The position numbers and the translations under genes are program-made. This document shows positions 1 through 5,755 of a stretch of DNA of 7,517 nucleotides, in pieces. The notes below the pieces were generated by a model. The model made no database searches. It saw only the letters and a list, made by a program, of their open reading frames with translations, and had not been told where the DNA came from. Each line of letters starts with the position of its first letter. The first letter of the stretch is position 1. The DNA is from Armatimonadota bacterium (GTDB taxonomy: Bacteria > Armatimonadota > Armatimonadia > Armatimonadales > Armatimonadaceae), in contig JACMIU010000435.1 in assembly GCA_014380985.1 (NCBI GenBank), positions 1-7,517 on the forward strand, in the 5' to 3' direction.

Positions 1-2
1 CA

Positions 3-1106
3 CTAATCGGCACGGTGTCGGCGCACGAACGCGGCGAACGCCCCGCCAACGATGCCAAGCAGTGCGAGTGGAGCGGTTCCGGCTTCGGGAACCGTAACCG
101 CGCCCAAGCCCCGCGTTTGCCCGGTCATGTTATCTATTTGAGTACGGTATCCCGCTACCCGCGAAGCATAGTTTCCCAGCGGAACCGGGTCGCTACCAGT
201 GATAATACGGCGCACCGTTCCCAGTTGAGGATTGTTTTCGTCAATATAAAAGTCGCCCCAAAGATTGCGGGCATCATAAATACCGCCGAGGACGTACTCG
301 CTTGAGGTTTGCGTCCGATAAACAGCATCCACCGCAAGATTCACACCGGCGAGACGCCATTCGCCGTTTTGCTTGATAAACACACCGCCGCCCGAATCGC
401 CGAAATGGGTATTGGCTTCGTCACTACCGATGTGCCGAGGATTCGGTGTGCCGTTGTCCAATGTCGCTTTGTCAAAGGTAGTGTAAAGCACCTGAGTGTT
501 TTCCACGTTGGCTAAAATAGACTCTATCTGATTGCGTCCCCAGTTGAGGCGTTTGACATCATTGGGGGCAACCTCGCGTCGATTCCATCCATTCATAAAC
601 GTTCCGTTGTTCGTGGTGAACGGAGACGTGTGATCTTTGACGATACCGGTCGCGCCGATCATGACGACCTCTCTATCCACTTCGTTACCAAGAGAAGGAT
701 CAAACATCTTTGCGTAGGAGGTGAACGGTTGATCCACGCGAATCAACGTTAAATCGGAATTACCGATGCGCCGCGTTTCCAGTACCGAATGTAGCGTGCC
801 ACCGTAGGCGATTTCGTAGCCGTCGTTGTAGCCACCGGTGGTGTGATTTGCCCGCAAGGCCCAGTTGGGAGAGATAGGCCACGCCACGTTCGATGCCTTG
901 TACGTGCCATCGGGAAAGGTCGCGTAACCGTTGGTTCCCCCGACGACGATACCGGCATATTGCAAGCCGACTTGGGCAAACTCGTTCTGGTTGCCCACCA
1001 GATTATAATCTTGATCTCCGTAGACCAAAATCGCATGGCTACTTGTTGGCACTACAATTGTAGCCAATAAAGCAATGCTAACAAGCAAGGAAAATTGAAT
1101 CCGCAT
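3..1106 (-). CDS. Secreted trypsin-like serine protease with C-terminal PEP-CTERM sorting signal
   Basis: The 367-residue product begins with a signal peptide: a basic start, a hydrophobic run to about residue 20, and a likely cleavage site after Ser-His-Ala at residue 25. The serine-nucleophile motif GDSGGGVF at 236-243 puts the nucleophile at Ser238. The best partners for the triad are His88 (context RANHTTGG) and Asp118 (GNSDLTLI), in the order usual for chymotrypsin-fold (S1-like) proteases. The histidine context differs from the usual TAAHC, so that assignment is less firm. The protein contains no cysteine, so it has no disulphides. The C-terminus is VPEAG at 339-343, a hydrophobic segment of about 17 residues, then RRHR, which is the PEP-CTERM arrangement processed by an exosortase in the inner membrane before export or surface attachment. 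The start is supported by a GAAGGGA ribosome binding site (1114-1120) with 7-nt spacing. The stop TAG is inside the window. The substrate is unknown. Confidence 0.85.
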   Translation of the reverse strand: MRIQFSLLVSIALLATIVVPTSSHAILVYGDQDYNLVGNQNEFAQVGLQYAGIVVGGTNGYATFPDGTYKASNVAWPISPNWALRANHTTGGYNDGYEIAYGGTLHSVLETRRIGNSDLTLIRVDQPFTSYAKMFDPSLGNEVDREVVMIGATGIVKDHTSPFTTNNGTFMNGWNRREVAPNDVKRLNWGRNQIESILANVENTQVLYTTFDKATLDNGTPNPRHIGSDEANTHFGDSGGGVFIKQNGEWRLAGVNLAVDAVYRTQTSSEYVLGGIYDARNLWGDFYIDENNPQLGTVRRIITGSDPVPLGNYASRVAGYRTQIDNMTGQTRGLGAVTVPEAGTAPLALLGIVGGAFAAFVRRHRAD

Positions 1107-1201
1107 ATTTTTATCCCTTCACGAACGGATGAATAACGTCATCTTACCATTTTTCCACTGCGAACAAACCGCATAGTGAAAAAATACCGTTGCAGGGACA
1201 A

Positions 1202-1256
1202 ATGCTTTGACAATCCTCAAGCATCGGCGCGGCGAACCGTGTTCGTCGCGCCGGTG
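1202..1256 (-). terminator. Two adjacent hairpins downstream of the small copper-amine-oxidase-like gene
   Basis: A GC-rich inverted repeat at 1222-1256 has a 12-bp core, with arms 1226-1237 and 1241-1252, a 3-nt loop and four more flanking pairs. It lies 13 bp downstream of the TAA stop at 1270. A second, weaker inverted repeat at 1202-1224 pairs ATGCTTTGA with TCAAGCAT and shares three bases with the first, so the two compete slightly. The position suggests transcription termination for the minus-strand gene at 1270-1614. There is no proper T-run after either hairpin on that strand. The two imperfect pairs of the main stem (1232/1246 and 1224/1254) would be G-U wobbles only in plus-strand RNA. 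The terminator role is therefore inference. Confidence 0.4.
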
Positions 1257-1269
1257 GCATAATCGGTTA

Positions 1270-1614
1270 TTAAGCGTTCGGGTTGGTGATGCTTACCGTG
1301 CCGTTGTCGAACGCGGTTTCGTAACCGTAGGCGTCGCGGAAGAAGTCGAACGGTACGAACATTTCGCCGTCCTGAATCAGCGGCGCGGCGGTCAGTGTCA
1401 CCGGCGTACCGGAAACGTCCACGTTGGGATCGCCGTCTACCACGGTCGCCGCATACGACGCGATGGTGGCGGTCGCGGTTTTGGTGGTGTTGTCGAAGGT
1501 CACGGAACCGCCGAGGACTTCTACCGTGTCACGGAGCGGGATGTAGTTCTTGTTGTTTTTCAGGAACGGTTCGCTGGCAAAATAGTATTCGCTACCGCCG
1601 ATGTTGTAAGGCAT
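1270..1614 (-). CDS. Small copper-amine-oxidase-N-like domain protein (two repeats, no signal peptide)
   Basis: The 114-residue product matches the pattern of the copper amine oxidase N-terminal-like domain (CuAO_N1 type), a small beta/alpha module usually found in exported or cell-surface proteins. Two repeats are visible. Residues 17-51 carry NYIPLRDTVEVLGGSVTFDN, and residues 78-111 carry MFVPFDFFRDAYGYETAFDN. Each has the 'hydrophobic-V/I-P-hydrophobic-R/D' strand-helix turn followed by a strand and an 'FDN' turn. There is no N-terminal signal peptide, transmembrane segment or fused catalytic domain, and no cysteine. Despite the domain name, nothing indicates copper or amine oxidase activity. 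The start is secure: AGGAG at 1623-1627 lies 8 nt before the ATG. It stands 89 bp after the phosphorylase stop, so it may be a read-through member of that transcript or have its own promoter, which I could not identify. Domain call fairly sure; function unknown. Confidence 0.75.
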   Translation of the reverse strand: MPYNIGGSEYYFASEPFLKNNKNYIPLRDTVEVLGGSVTFDNTTKTATATIASYAATVVDGDPNVDVSGTPVTLTAAPLIQDGEMFVPFDFFRDAYGYETAFDNGTVSITNPNA

Positions 1615-1703
1615 AATTTTTTCTCCTGTGCATTAAAACGACGTTTGATACGCCGCTTGCTACAGCATTGTTCTACCCGAACCGCCCGTGTTTTATGCCA
1701 CCA

Positions 1704-2504
1704 TTATTTTGCCGAATCGCTGAACGGTACACGCGATGCTATTGGCGGCAGGACGCCCACGTCGAGGCGAGCCACGGTCTCCGCGAGCAACGCCCGCAAA
1801 ACGGGGCTTGCCGTTTCCATCGCTTTCACAACCTCTTCGTGCGTGAGCGGCGATGGCGAAAGTCCCGCGCCGGGATTGGTCACGAGCGAGATTCCGGCAT
1901 AGTGCAGTCCGGCTTCGCGGGCAAGGGTCGCTTCGGGAACCCCGGTCATTCCGGCGACATCCGCCCCCCACTGCGCGAACAGGCGCACTTCGGCGGGAGT
2001 TTCGTAGCGGGGTCCGTCACCGGCGAGATAGGTTCCGGTCGGGCGAAGCGGCGTGCCGAGCGCGGCGGCGGCTTCAATGACCACGGCGCGAACCGCGTCC
2101 GAATACGGGCGCGTAAAGTCGGTGTGGACGACAAGCCCGTTCTCGCCATCGAAAAACGTTTTATGCTCACGGTCGCGGGTGAAATCTATGAAATCGTCCA
2201 AAAGCACGAAGTCGCCGGGCGAAAGATCAAGGCGCATCGCCCCGACCGCCGTAGTCGCCAGCACCGCCCGAACGCCGAGACCGACCAGAGCGGCGATATT
2301 GGCGCGGTAGTTGATTTTATGCGGGGGCAATTTATGCCCCGCGCCGTGCCGGGCAAGAAACGCCAGCGGCTTGCCGCGAAGTGTGCCGAGCGTGGCGCGG
2401 GCGTCGCCGTAGCGCGTCGAGATGGTTACGGTTTCAGGGTCGGTGTCGAACGGTAACGCTTTGACACCGGTTCCCCCGATTATAGCGATGGGATAATTTA
2501 ACAT
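1704..2504 (-). CDS. mtnP: MtnP-family nucleoside phosphorylase, probably S-methyl-5'-thioinosine / 6-oxopurine type
   Basis: The 266-residue product is a full-length member of the MTAP/PNP (purine nucleoside phosphorylase type 2) family. It cleaves the N-glycosidic bond of a purine (methylthio)nucleoside with phosphate and serves methylthioadenosine salvage in the cytoplasm. Visible family motifs are GGTG at 10-13 and ARHG at 51-54 (phosphate site), PHKINYRANIAAL at 61-73, TTAVGAM at 84-90, EHKTFFDG at 113-120, HTDFTRPY at 127-134, GPRYET at 164-169 and MTGVPEATLAREAGL at 186-200. The base-recognition segment reads LVTNPGAG, with Asn210 where human MTAP has an aspartate that contacts adenine. 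In this family Asn favours 6-oxopurines, so methylthioinosine is the more likely substrate; this is inference from remembered family members. There is no clear Shine-Dalgarno before the ATG. The gene follows the 2532-3662 gene by 27 bp and is probably cotranscribed with it. Confidence 0.9.
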   Translation of the reverse strand: MLNYPIAIIGGTGVKALPFDTDPETVTISTRYGDARATLGTLRGKPLAFLARHGAGHKLPPHKINYRANIAALVGLGVRAVLATTAVGAMRLDLSPGDFVLLDDFIDFTRDREHKTFFDGENGLVVHTDFTRPYSDAVRAVVIEAAAALGTPLRPTGTYLAGDGPRYETPAEVRLFAQWGADVAGMTGVPEATLAREAGLHYAGISLVTNPGAGLSPSPLTHEEVVKAMETASPVLRALLAETVARLDVGVLPPIASRVPFSDSAK

Positions 2505-2531
2505 GAAGTGATGATTAGACGCGCCGACGCC

Positions 2532-3662
2532 CTAAACGGTTACGTTCCGTTTCCGCCAAGATTCAAGCCGTGCTTCGCAGTAATCGTAGAACTCGCCGAC
2601 CGGCGTTCGGCGGTGCGACAGTCCGAGCGGTGCGAAGGGGCGACCGAGCAGGTACGCGAGGTGTGCCTCGGCGGCGCACTGATCGTAGCGGCGGTCTACT
2701 GCGAGTAGATGCCGCAGGGACGAATCGGGGACGCGCCCGGTTTCGTCCGCCGACAGATAGGCGATTTCTCCGGCGTCGGCGGGCAGAAGGTTCAAATCGG
2801 GCAGTTGATTGGCGATGACTTCGGCTAATGCGTGGTCGGAACCGCCGAACACCGGCACGTACTTTTCAATCGTGTCCAAAGCGTCGGCTAAAAACGCGCC
2901 GATACCCGCGCCAAAACCGTGTACCATGCCGGTTAGCACAATGCAAGCGTCATCGGACGTGCCGCAACCACGCCGGTGACGCACATACAGGTATGAAGTC
3001 TCGTCGGTGTCCGCGCCGGAATCGGCGACAATTACGCCGGTATCACGCAGTTTTTGTATCACCTCGGCATCGTGGTTTTCGTGCGCGAGTTTGTCGGCAT
3101 TTTCCCCCGCCGCTTCCATCGCCTCAAGGTTCACCAGATACGATACGCCGCCGCCGATAATCACGCCGTACTTTTCCTCGGCGGTCACGCGAACATCGGC
3201 ATCGTCGCGCAGTGCGCCGAGGTACAATCCACGCAAAACGTCCTTCCCGCTCACCGGGGGCAAAAAGAGCAACGTTCCCATGCCGAGAAGCGGAACCCCA
3301 TCATCATCAACGAGCAGGGCAAACTCCTCGCCGCCGAGGACGCGGTTGACGTATTCGGTAACGCCGTCCATCAGTCGCTGACGTTCGAGGCGCACCGCGT
3401 CCGGCGCGAGGCGAAGCGCGGCGCAAATATCGTCCATCGTAGTGTTGGCATACCTCGCTCCGCGAAACGCGCCATGTCCTTCGTGCGCGTGTCCGGCGAT
3501 GCTCTGAACAAGAATATTGCGCTCGTTCGCCCAAGACGTTCGCATCGTGACGCGGGAATCGAGTTCGGCGAAGTCGGTTTGGATCAAGGCGTCGGGGGCA
3601 ACTTCCGAAACGACGGGGCGGGCGGAACGAACCACCGTGCGCGGCACAAAAGGCGTAGGCAT
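2532..3662 (-). CDS. Unrecognised 376-residue protein, first gene of a probable operon with the phosphorylase
   Basis: I do not recognise this family. The product looks soluble, with no signal peptide or membrane segment. Visible landmarks are a histidine cluster GHAHEGHG at 57-64; a possible helix-turn-helix-like stretch at about 75-98 (TMDDICAALRLAPDAVRLER), which is weak; a beta-rich segment FALLVDDDGVPLLGMGT at 114-130; and a Gly-rich stretch GVIIGGGVSYLVN at 166-178. An acidic and Cys-containing region (DSGADTDETSYLY, then RRGCGTSDDAC) spans 214-240. It is followed by GMVHGFGAGIGAFL at 245-258 and a Trp/Arg-rich C-terminus. Codon usage matches its neighbours and the reading frame is open throughout, so it is a real gene. 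It has no Shine-Dalgarno, but a TATACT box lies 7 nt upstream of the ATG, implying a leaderless mRNA. The phosphorylase gene follows after 27 bp, a weak hint of a nucleoside-related role. Confidence 0.8.
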   Translation of the reverse strand: MPTPFVPRTVVRSARPVVSEVAPDALIQTDFAELDSRVTMRTSWANERNILVQSIAGHAHEGHGAFRGARYANTTMDDICAALRLAPDAVRLERQRLMDGVTEYVNRVLGGEEFALLVDDDGVPLLGMGTLLFLPPVSGKDVLRGLYLGALRDDADVRVTAEEKYGVIIGGGVSYLVNLEAMEAAGENADKLAHENHDAEVIQKLRDTGVIVADSGADTDETSYLYVRHRRGCGTSDDACIVLTGMVHGFGAGIGAFLADALDTIEKYVPVFGGSDHALAEVIANQLPDLNLLPADAGEIAYLSADETGRVPDSSLRHLLAVDRRYDQCAAEAHLAYLLGRPFAPLGLSHRRTPVGEFYDYCEARLESWRKRNVTV

Positions 3663-3669
3663 AGTGTGC

Positions 3670-3699
3670 AGTATACCGGAGATCGGGGGTGTTTGGCGA
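3670..3699 (-). promoter_or_regulatory. Candidate promoter giving a leaderless transcript of the 376-residue gene
   Basis: On the minus strand a TATACT box (3670-3675) is preceded, 18 bp upstream, by TCGCCA (3694-3699), a four-of-six match to the sigma-70 -35 element. Only 7 bases separate the -10 box from the ATG at 3662, so transcription would begin at or next to the start codon. The lack of any Shine-Dalgarno sequence agrees with this. The -35 match is weak. Confidence 0.45.
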
Positions 3700-3718
3700 A
3701 CGAAGGCTCCCCCTGCGC

Positions 3719-3772
3719 GGCATTCGCCCTCAGACGCGGGGCGAATGCCCCGCGGGACTTTCCCGTCCCGCG
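3719..3772. repeat. Cluster of three overlapping or abutting palindromes across the ATP-grasp stop codon
   Basis: Three inverted repeats are packed into 54 bp. In the first, GGCATTCGCCC (3719-3729) pairs with GGGCGAATGCC (3739-3749) in an 11-bp perfect stem, with the TGA stop of the ATP-grasp gene (3730-3732) in its 9-nt loop. In the second, CGCGGGGC (3735-3742) pairs with GCCCCGCG (3747-3754) around a GAAT loop; it shares bases with the first, so only one of the two can form at a time. In the third, CGCGGGAC (3751-3758) pairs with GTCCCGCG (3765-3772) around TTTCCC. No T-run follows on the minus strand, so this is not a standard intrinsic terminator. It resembles REP-type palindromic repeats, but copies elsewhere in the genome cannot be seen from here. 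Confidence 0.7.
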
Positions 3773-5553
3773 TTACCCTGTTGGCTTCCGGCTTGCTGTT
3801 GCATCATCTCTTGCTGGTGCTGTTGCTCGCCGTGGTGTGCCACCGCTTGTCCCTGCATCAACACGCCCGCAATCGGTTCGCGCTCTTTCGGCGGGTCTTC
3901 CGGGGCGGTTGCCAAAATATCGCCGGTGAGCGTGTCCCATTCGGCTTCGGCGGGCGTCGGGGGTTGCACCGGGTTTTGCTCCGACCTTTGCCCTTGCAAG
4001 CCGATACCCGATTGGGACTGCGACTGGGATTGCGACTGCTTGCCGCTCCCGCTTTGCGTTTGCGATTGAAACTGCGCCTGCATCGAACGCGACAAAACCC
4101 ACGTATCTTTCGAGCCGCCGCCCTGCGACGAGTTGACCACATACGAGCCTTCTACCAGCGCGACGCGGGTCAAGCCGCCGGGGATGATCGTCACGCCGTC
4201 GGGCCCCGTTAAAATATACGGGCGCAGGTCAACGCGGCGCGGAACCATGCCGACATCTTTCACGAAGCACGGTGCGGACGATAGTTCGATCACCGGTTGC
4301 GCCAGATAATTGCGCGGGTTTTCCTTGATGCGCTCGGCGAAGTCGGCGAGTTCTTCCTTGCTCGCTTGCGTACCAATCAGCATTCCGTAGCCGCCCGACT
4401 CGTTCGCCGCTTTCACGACCAACTTCGACAGATTTGCCAGAATGTACTCGCGCTCTTTGTCGTCCCACGCGCAGTACGTTTCGATGTTCGGCAGAATCGC
4501 GTCCTCACCCAGATAGTATTTGATTATTTCTGGCACGTATTTGTAGATAACTTTGTCGTCGGCGATTCCGGTTCCAATCGTGTTCGCCAGCGCGACGTTG
4601 CCCGCCGCGTATGCCCGCATCAAGCCGCGAACGCCGAGTGCGGAGTCTTTGCGGAACGTTTCCGGGTCTAAAAAGTCGTCGTCTATGCGCCGATAGATCA
4701 CGTCAACGCGGTGCGCTCCCCGCGTGGTTTTCATGTACACCATGTCGTTTTCGACAAACAAGTCGTTGCCCTGCACCAGTTCGATGCCCATTTGTTGCGC
4801 CAAGTATGCGTGTTCAAAATACGCCGAGTTGAACACGCCGGGCGTCAGAAGCACCACCACCGCGCTATGACGGCGTGGCGAAATGCCGCGCAGGTTGTCG
4901 AGCAGGACCGTGGTGTAGTGATCTACGGGGCGGACGGGATACTGGCTAAATAATTGCGGAAAGATGCGCGTCAGAATCACGCGGTTTTCCAGAACATACG
5001 ACACGCCGGACGGAGTACGCAGGTTATCTTCCAGCACACACCAGTTCCCGGCGTTGTCGCGGATAAGATCGGTTCCGCAAATATGAACATGGATATTTTT
5101 CGGCACAGGACACCCAATAAACTCGCGCCGGTAATGCGCCGCCGACTCGATGATTTCCGCCGGAATAATGTCGTCCTTCAGGATTTTGCAGTCCACCGAA
5201 TATAAATCGTGCAGAAACAGGTTCAGCGCGTTGATACGCTGGGTTAAGCCGCGTTCAATGACCGCCCATTCGTCCGACGGAACGATGCGCGGAACCAAAT
5301 CAATCGGAATCGTGCGCTCCACGCCTTTCGCGTCACCGTAAACCGTGAAGGTGACGCCCTGATTCATCAGCATCGTGTCGGCAATTCCGACGCGGCGGGC
5401 GAACTCTTCGGGCGTGATTTGATTCAAGCGTTCCACCAAGGCGCGGCAGTGCGCTTGCGGCACGAGGTTCGCGGGATCGCGGAACATTTCGTCAAAGGCG
5501 TCCCCATAGTGTCCGCGTTCGATTCCTTCGCGGTAGGCGGAAAACAGGCTCAT
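3730..5553 (-). CDS. Circularly permuted ATP-grasp protein with Gln/Ser-rich C-terminal extension
   Basis: Residues 1 to about 490 form a circularly permuted ATP-grasp domain (the DUF404/DUF407 family). Such enzymes are predicted carboxylate-amine ligases making a peptide-like product of unknown identity. Characteristic segments are RTIPIDLVPRIVPSDEW at 80-96, LEDNLRTPSGVSYVLENR at 174-191, VDVIYRRIDDDFLDP at 283-297, ANTIGTGIADDK at 323-334, LPNIETY at 354-360, LVVKAANESGGYGMLIG at 378-394, RRVDLRPYILTG at 439-450, and GGLTRVALVEGSYVVNSSQGGGS (459-481) ending in KDTWVL. Residues 491-607 are a low-complexity tail: five consecutive Gln-Ser pairs at 506-515, a Pro/Glu-rich linker, and a Gln/His/Met-rich stretch at 574-593. 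The last 15 residues are encoded by palindromic DNA. In many genomes this gene is followed by an alpha-E (DUF403) gene and a transglutaminase-like gene; neither is adjacent here. AAGGAGT at 5569-5575 is 15 nt from the ATG, longer than usual, but no nearer alternative start is visible. Confidence 0.9.
   Translation of the reverse strand: MSLFSAYREGIERGHYGDAFDEMFRDPANLVPQAHCRALVERLNQITPEEFARRVGIADTMLMNQGVTFTVYGDAKGVERTIPIDLVPRIVPSDEWAVIERGLTQRINALNLFLHDLYSVDCKILKDDIIPAEIIESAAHYRREFIGCPVPKNIHVHICGTDLIRDNAGNWCVLEDNLRTPSGVSYVLENRVILTRIFPQLFSQYPVRPVDHYTTVLLDNLRGISPRRHSAVVVLLTPGVFNSAYFEHAYLAQQMGIELVQGNDLFVENDMVYMKTTRGAHRVDVIYRRIDDDFLDPETFRKDSALGVRGLMRAYAAGNVALANTIGTGIADDKVIYKYVPEIIKYYLGEDAILPNIETYCAWDDKEREYILANLSKLVVKAANESGGYGMLIGTQASKEELADFAERIKENPRNYLAQPVIELSSAPCFVKDVGMVPRRVDLRPYILTGPDGVTIIPGGLTRVALVEGSYVVNSSQGGGSKDTWVLSRSMQAQFQSQTQSGSGKQSQSQSQSQSGIGLQGQRSEQNPVQPPTPAEAEWDTLTGDILATAPEDPPKEREPIAGVLMQGQAVAHHGEQQHQQEMMQQQAGSQQGNAGRESPAGHSPRV
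4009..4038 (-). repeat. Short tandem repeat encoding (Gln-Ser)x5
   Basis: Five Gln-Ser codon pairs lie in direct succession in the ATP-grasp tail. At DNA level they form an imperfect 6/12-bp tandem repeat alternating CAG/CAA with TCG/TCC. The synonymous variation between units shows selection or age rather than very recent slippage. More Gln and Ser residues flank it on both sides (residues 492-505 and 520-530), so the repeat is the core of a wider low-complexity region. Confidence 0.85.
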
Positions 5554-5608
5554 GCGGAGTGGCTTTTTACTCCTTGATTCGGTCGATTTCGGGGACGGGG
5601 CATAGGCG

Positions 5609-5638
5609 ATTGTACAGTATAGGGAGCGGAGGCGTCAA
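5609..5638 (-). promoter_or_regulatory. Sigma-70-like promoter of the ATP-grasp gene
   Basis: On the minus strand TTGACG (5633-5638) is separated by 18 bp from TACAAT (5609-5614). These are five-of-six matches to each consensus box. Transcription would start near 5602, giving a leader of about 50 nt that contains the AAGGAGT ribosome binding site. A second -10-like box, TATACT, lies inside the spacer but is too close to this -35 to use it. Confidence 0.6.
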
Positions 5639-5665
5639 GCGGTGCGGTTTCCCGAAAAAAGGCGG

Positions 5666-5693
5666 TTGACGAACGGGCAAGTTGGGGTACAGT
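5666..5693 (+). promoter_or_regulatory. Sigma-70-like promoter of the alpha/beta hydrolase gene
   Basis: TTGACG (5666-5671) and TACAGT (5688-5693) are spaced by 16 bp, giving a predicted start near 5700 and a leader of about 55 nt. The -35 box is identical to that of the divergent ATP-grasp promoter; the two -35 boxes are 27 bp apart on opposite strands. Confidence 0.55.
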
Positions 5694-5702
5694 TTGGTAT
5701 CG

Positions 5703-5724
5703 CGGCGCGAGCAATACCGCGCCG
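5703..5724 (+). promoter_or_regulatory. Hairpin in the leader of the hydrolase mRNA
   Basis: CGGCGCG (5703-5709) pairs perfectly with CGCGCCG (5718-5724) around an 8-nt loop, at the very start of the predicted transcript and 17 nt before the ribosome binding site. It could stabilise the 5' end or be an operator. No function can be read from the sequence. Confidence 0.35.
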
Positions 5725-5740
5725 ACGCAACACGCTCCAC

Positions 5741-5747
5741 AGAAGGA
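5741..5747 (+). promoter_or_regulatory. Ribosome binding site that fixes the hydrolase start
   Basis: AGAAGGA lies 8 nt before the ATG at 5756. This supports that start over the in-frame ATG at 5642, which would add 38 Arg-rich residues unrelated to the family and would lie upstream of the predicted promoter. Confidence 0.8.
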
Positions 5748-5755
5748 AAACAAAC

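Noticed and set aside
1130..1206. Promoter for the PEP-CTERM protease gene, such as TAAGAT with TTGTTC upstream on the minus strand
   Set aside because: Spacing of 15 bp and weak box matches; several equally poor combinations exist, so no specific call is justified.
1668..2456. Plus-strand open frame of 262 codons opposite the phosphorylase gene
   Set aside because: It is the antisense shadow of a gene with clear family motifs; its product is Arg/Gly-rich with no recognisable pattern and has no ribosome binding site.
3719..3772. Intrinsic terminator for the ATP-grasp gene
   Set aside because: Stems are strong but no T-run follows on the minus strand and the first stem includes coding sequence, so it is listed as a palindromic repeat instead.
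3054..3929. Plus-strand open frame of 291 codons opposite the 376-residue gene and the ATP-grasp end
   Set aside because: It runs antisense across two minus-strand genes and their intergenic promoter, with Arg/Ala-rich composition typical of GC-rich shadow frames.
4009..4038. Possible CRISPR or tandem-repeat array
   Set aside because: The repeat is a 6/12-bp coding repeat inside an open frame, without spacers.
5642..5755. N-terminal extension of the hydrolase from the upstream in-frame ATG
   Set aside because: The extra 38 residues do not fit the family, overlap the predicted promoter, and the ATG at 5756 has a good ribosome binding site.
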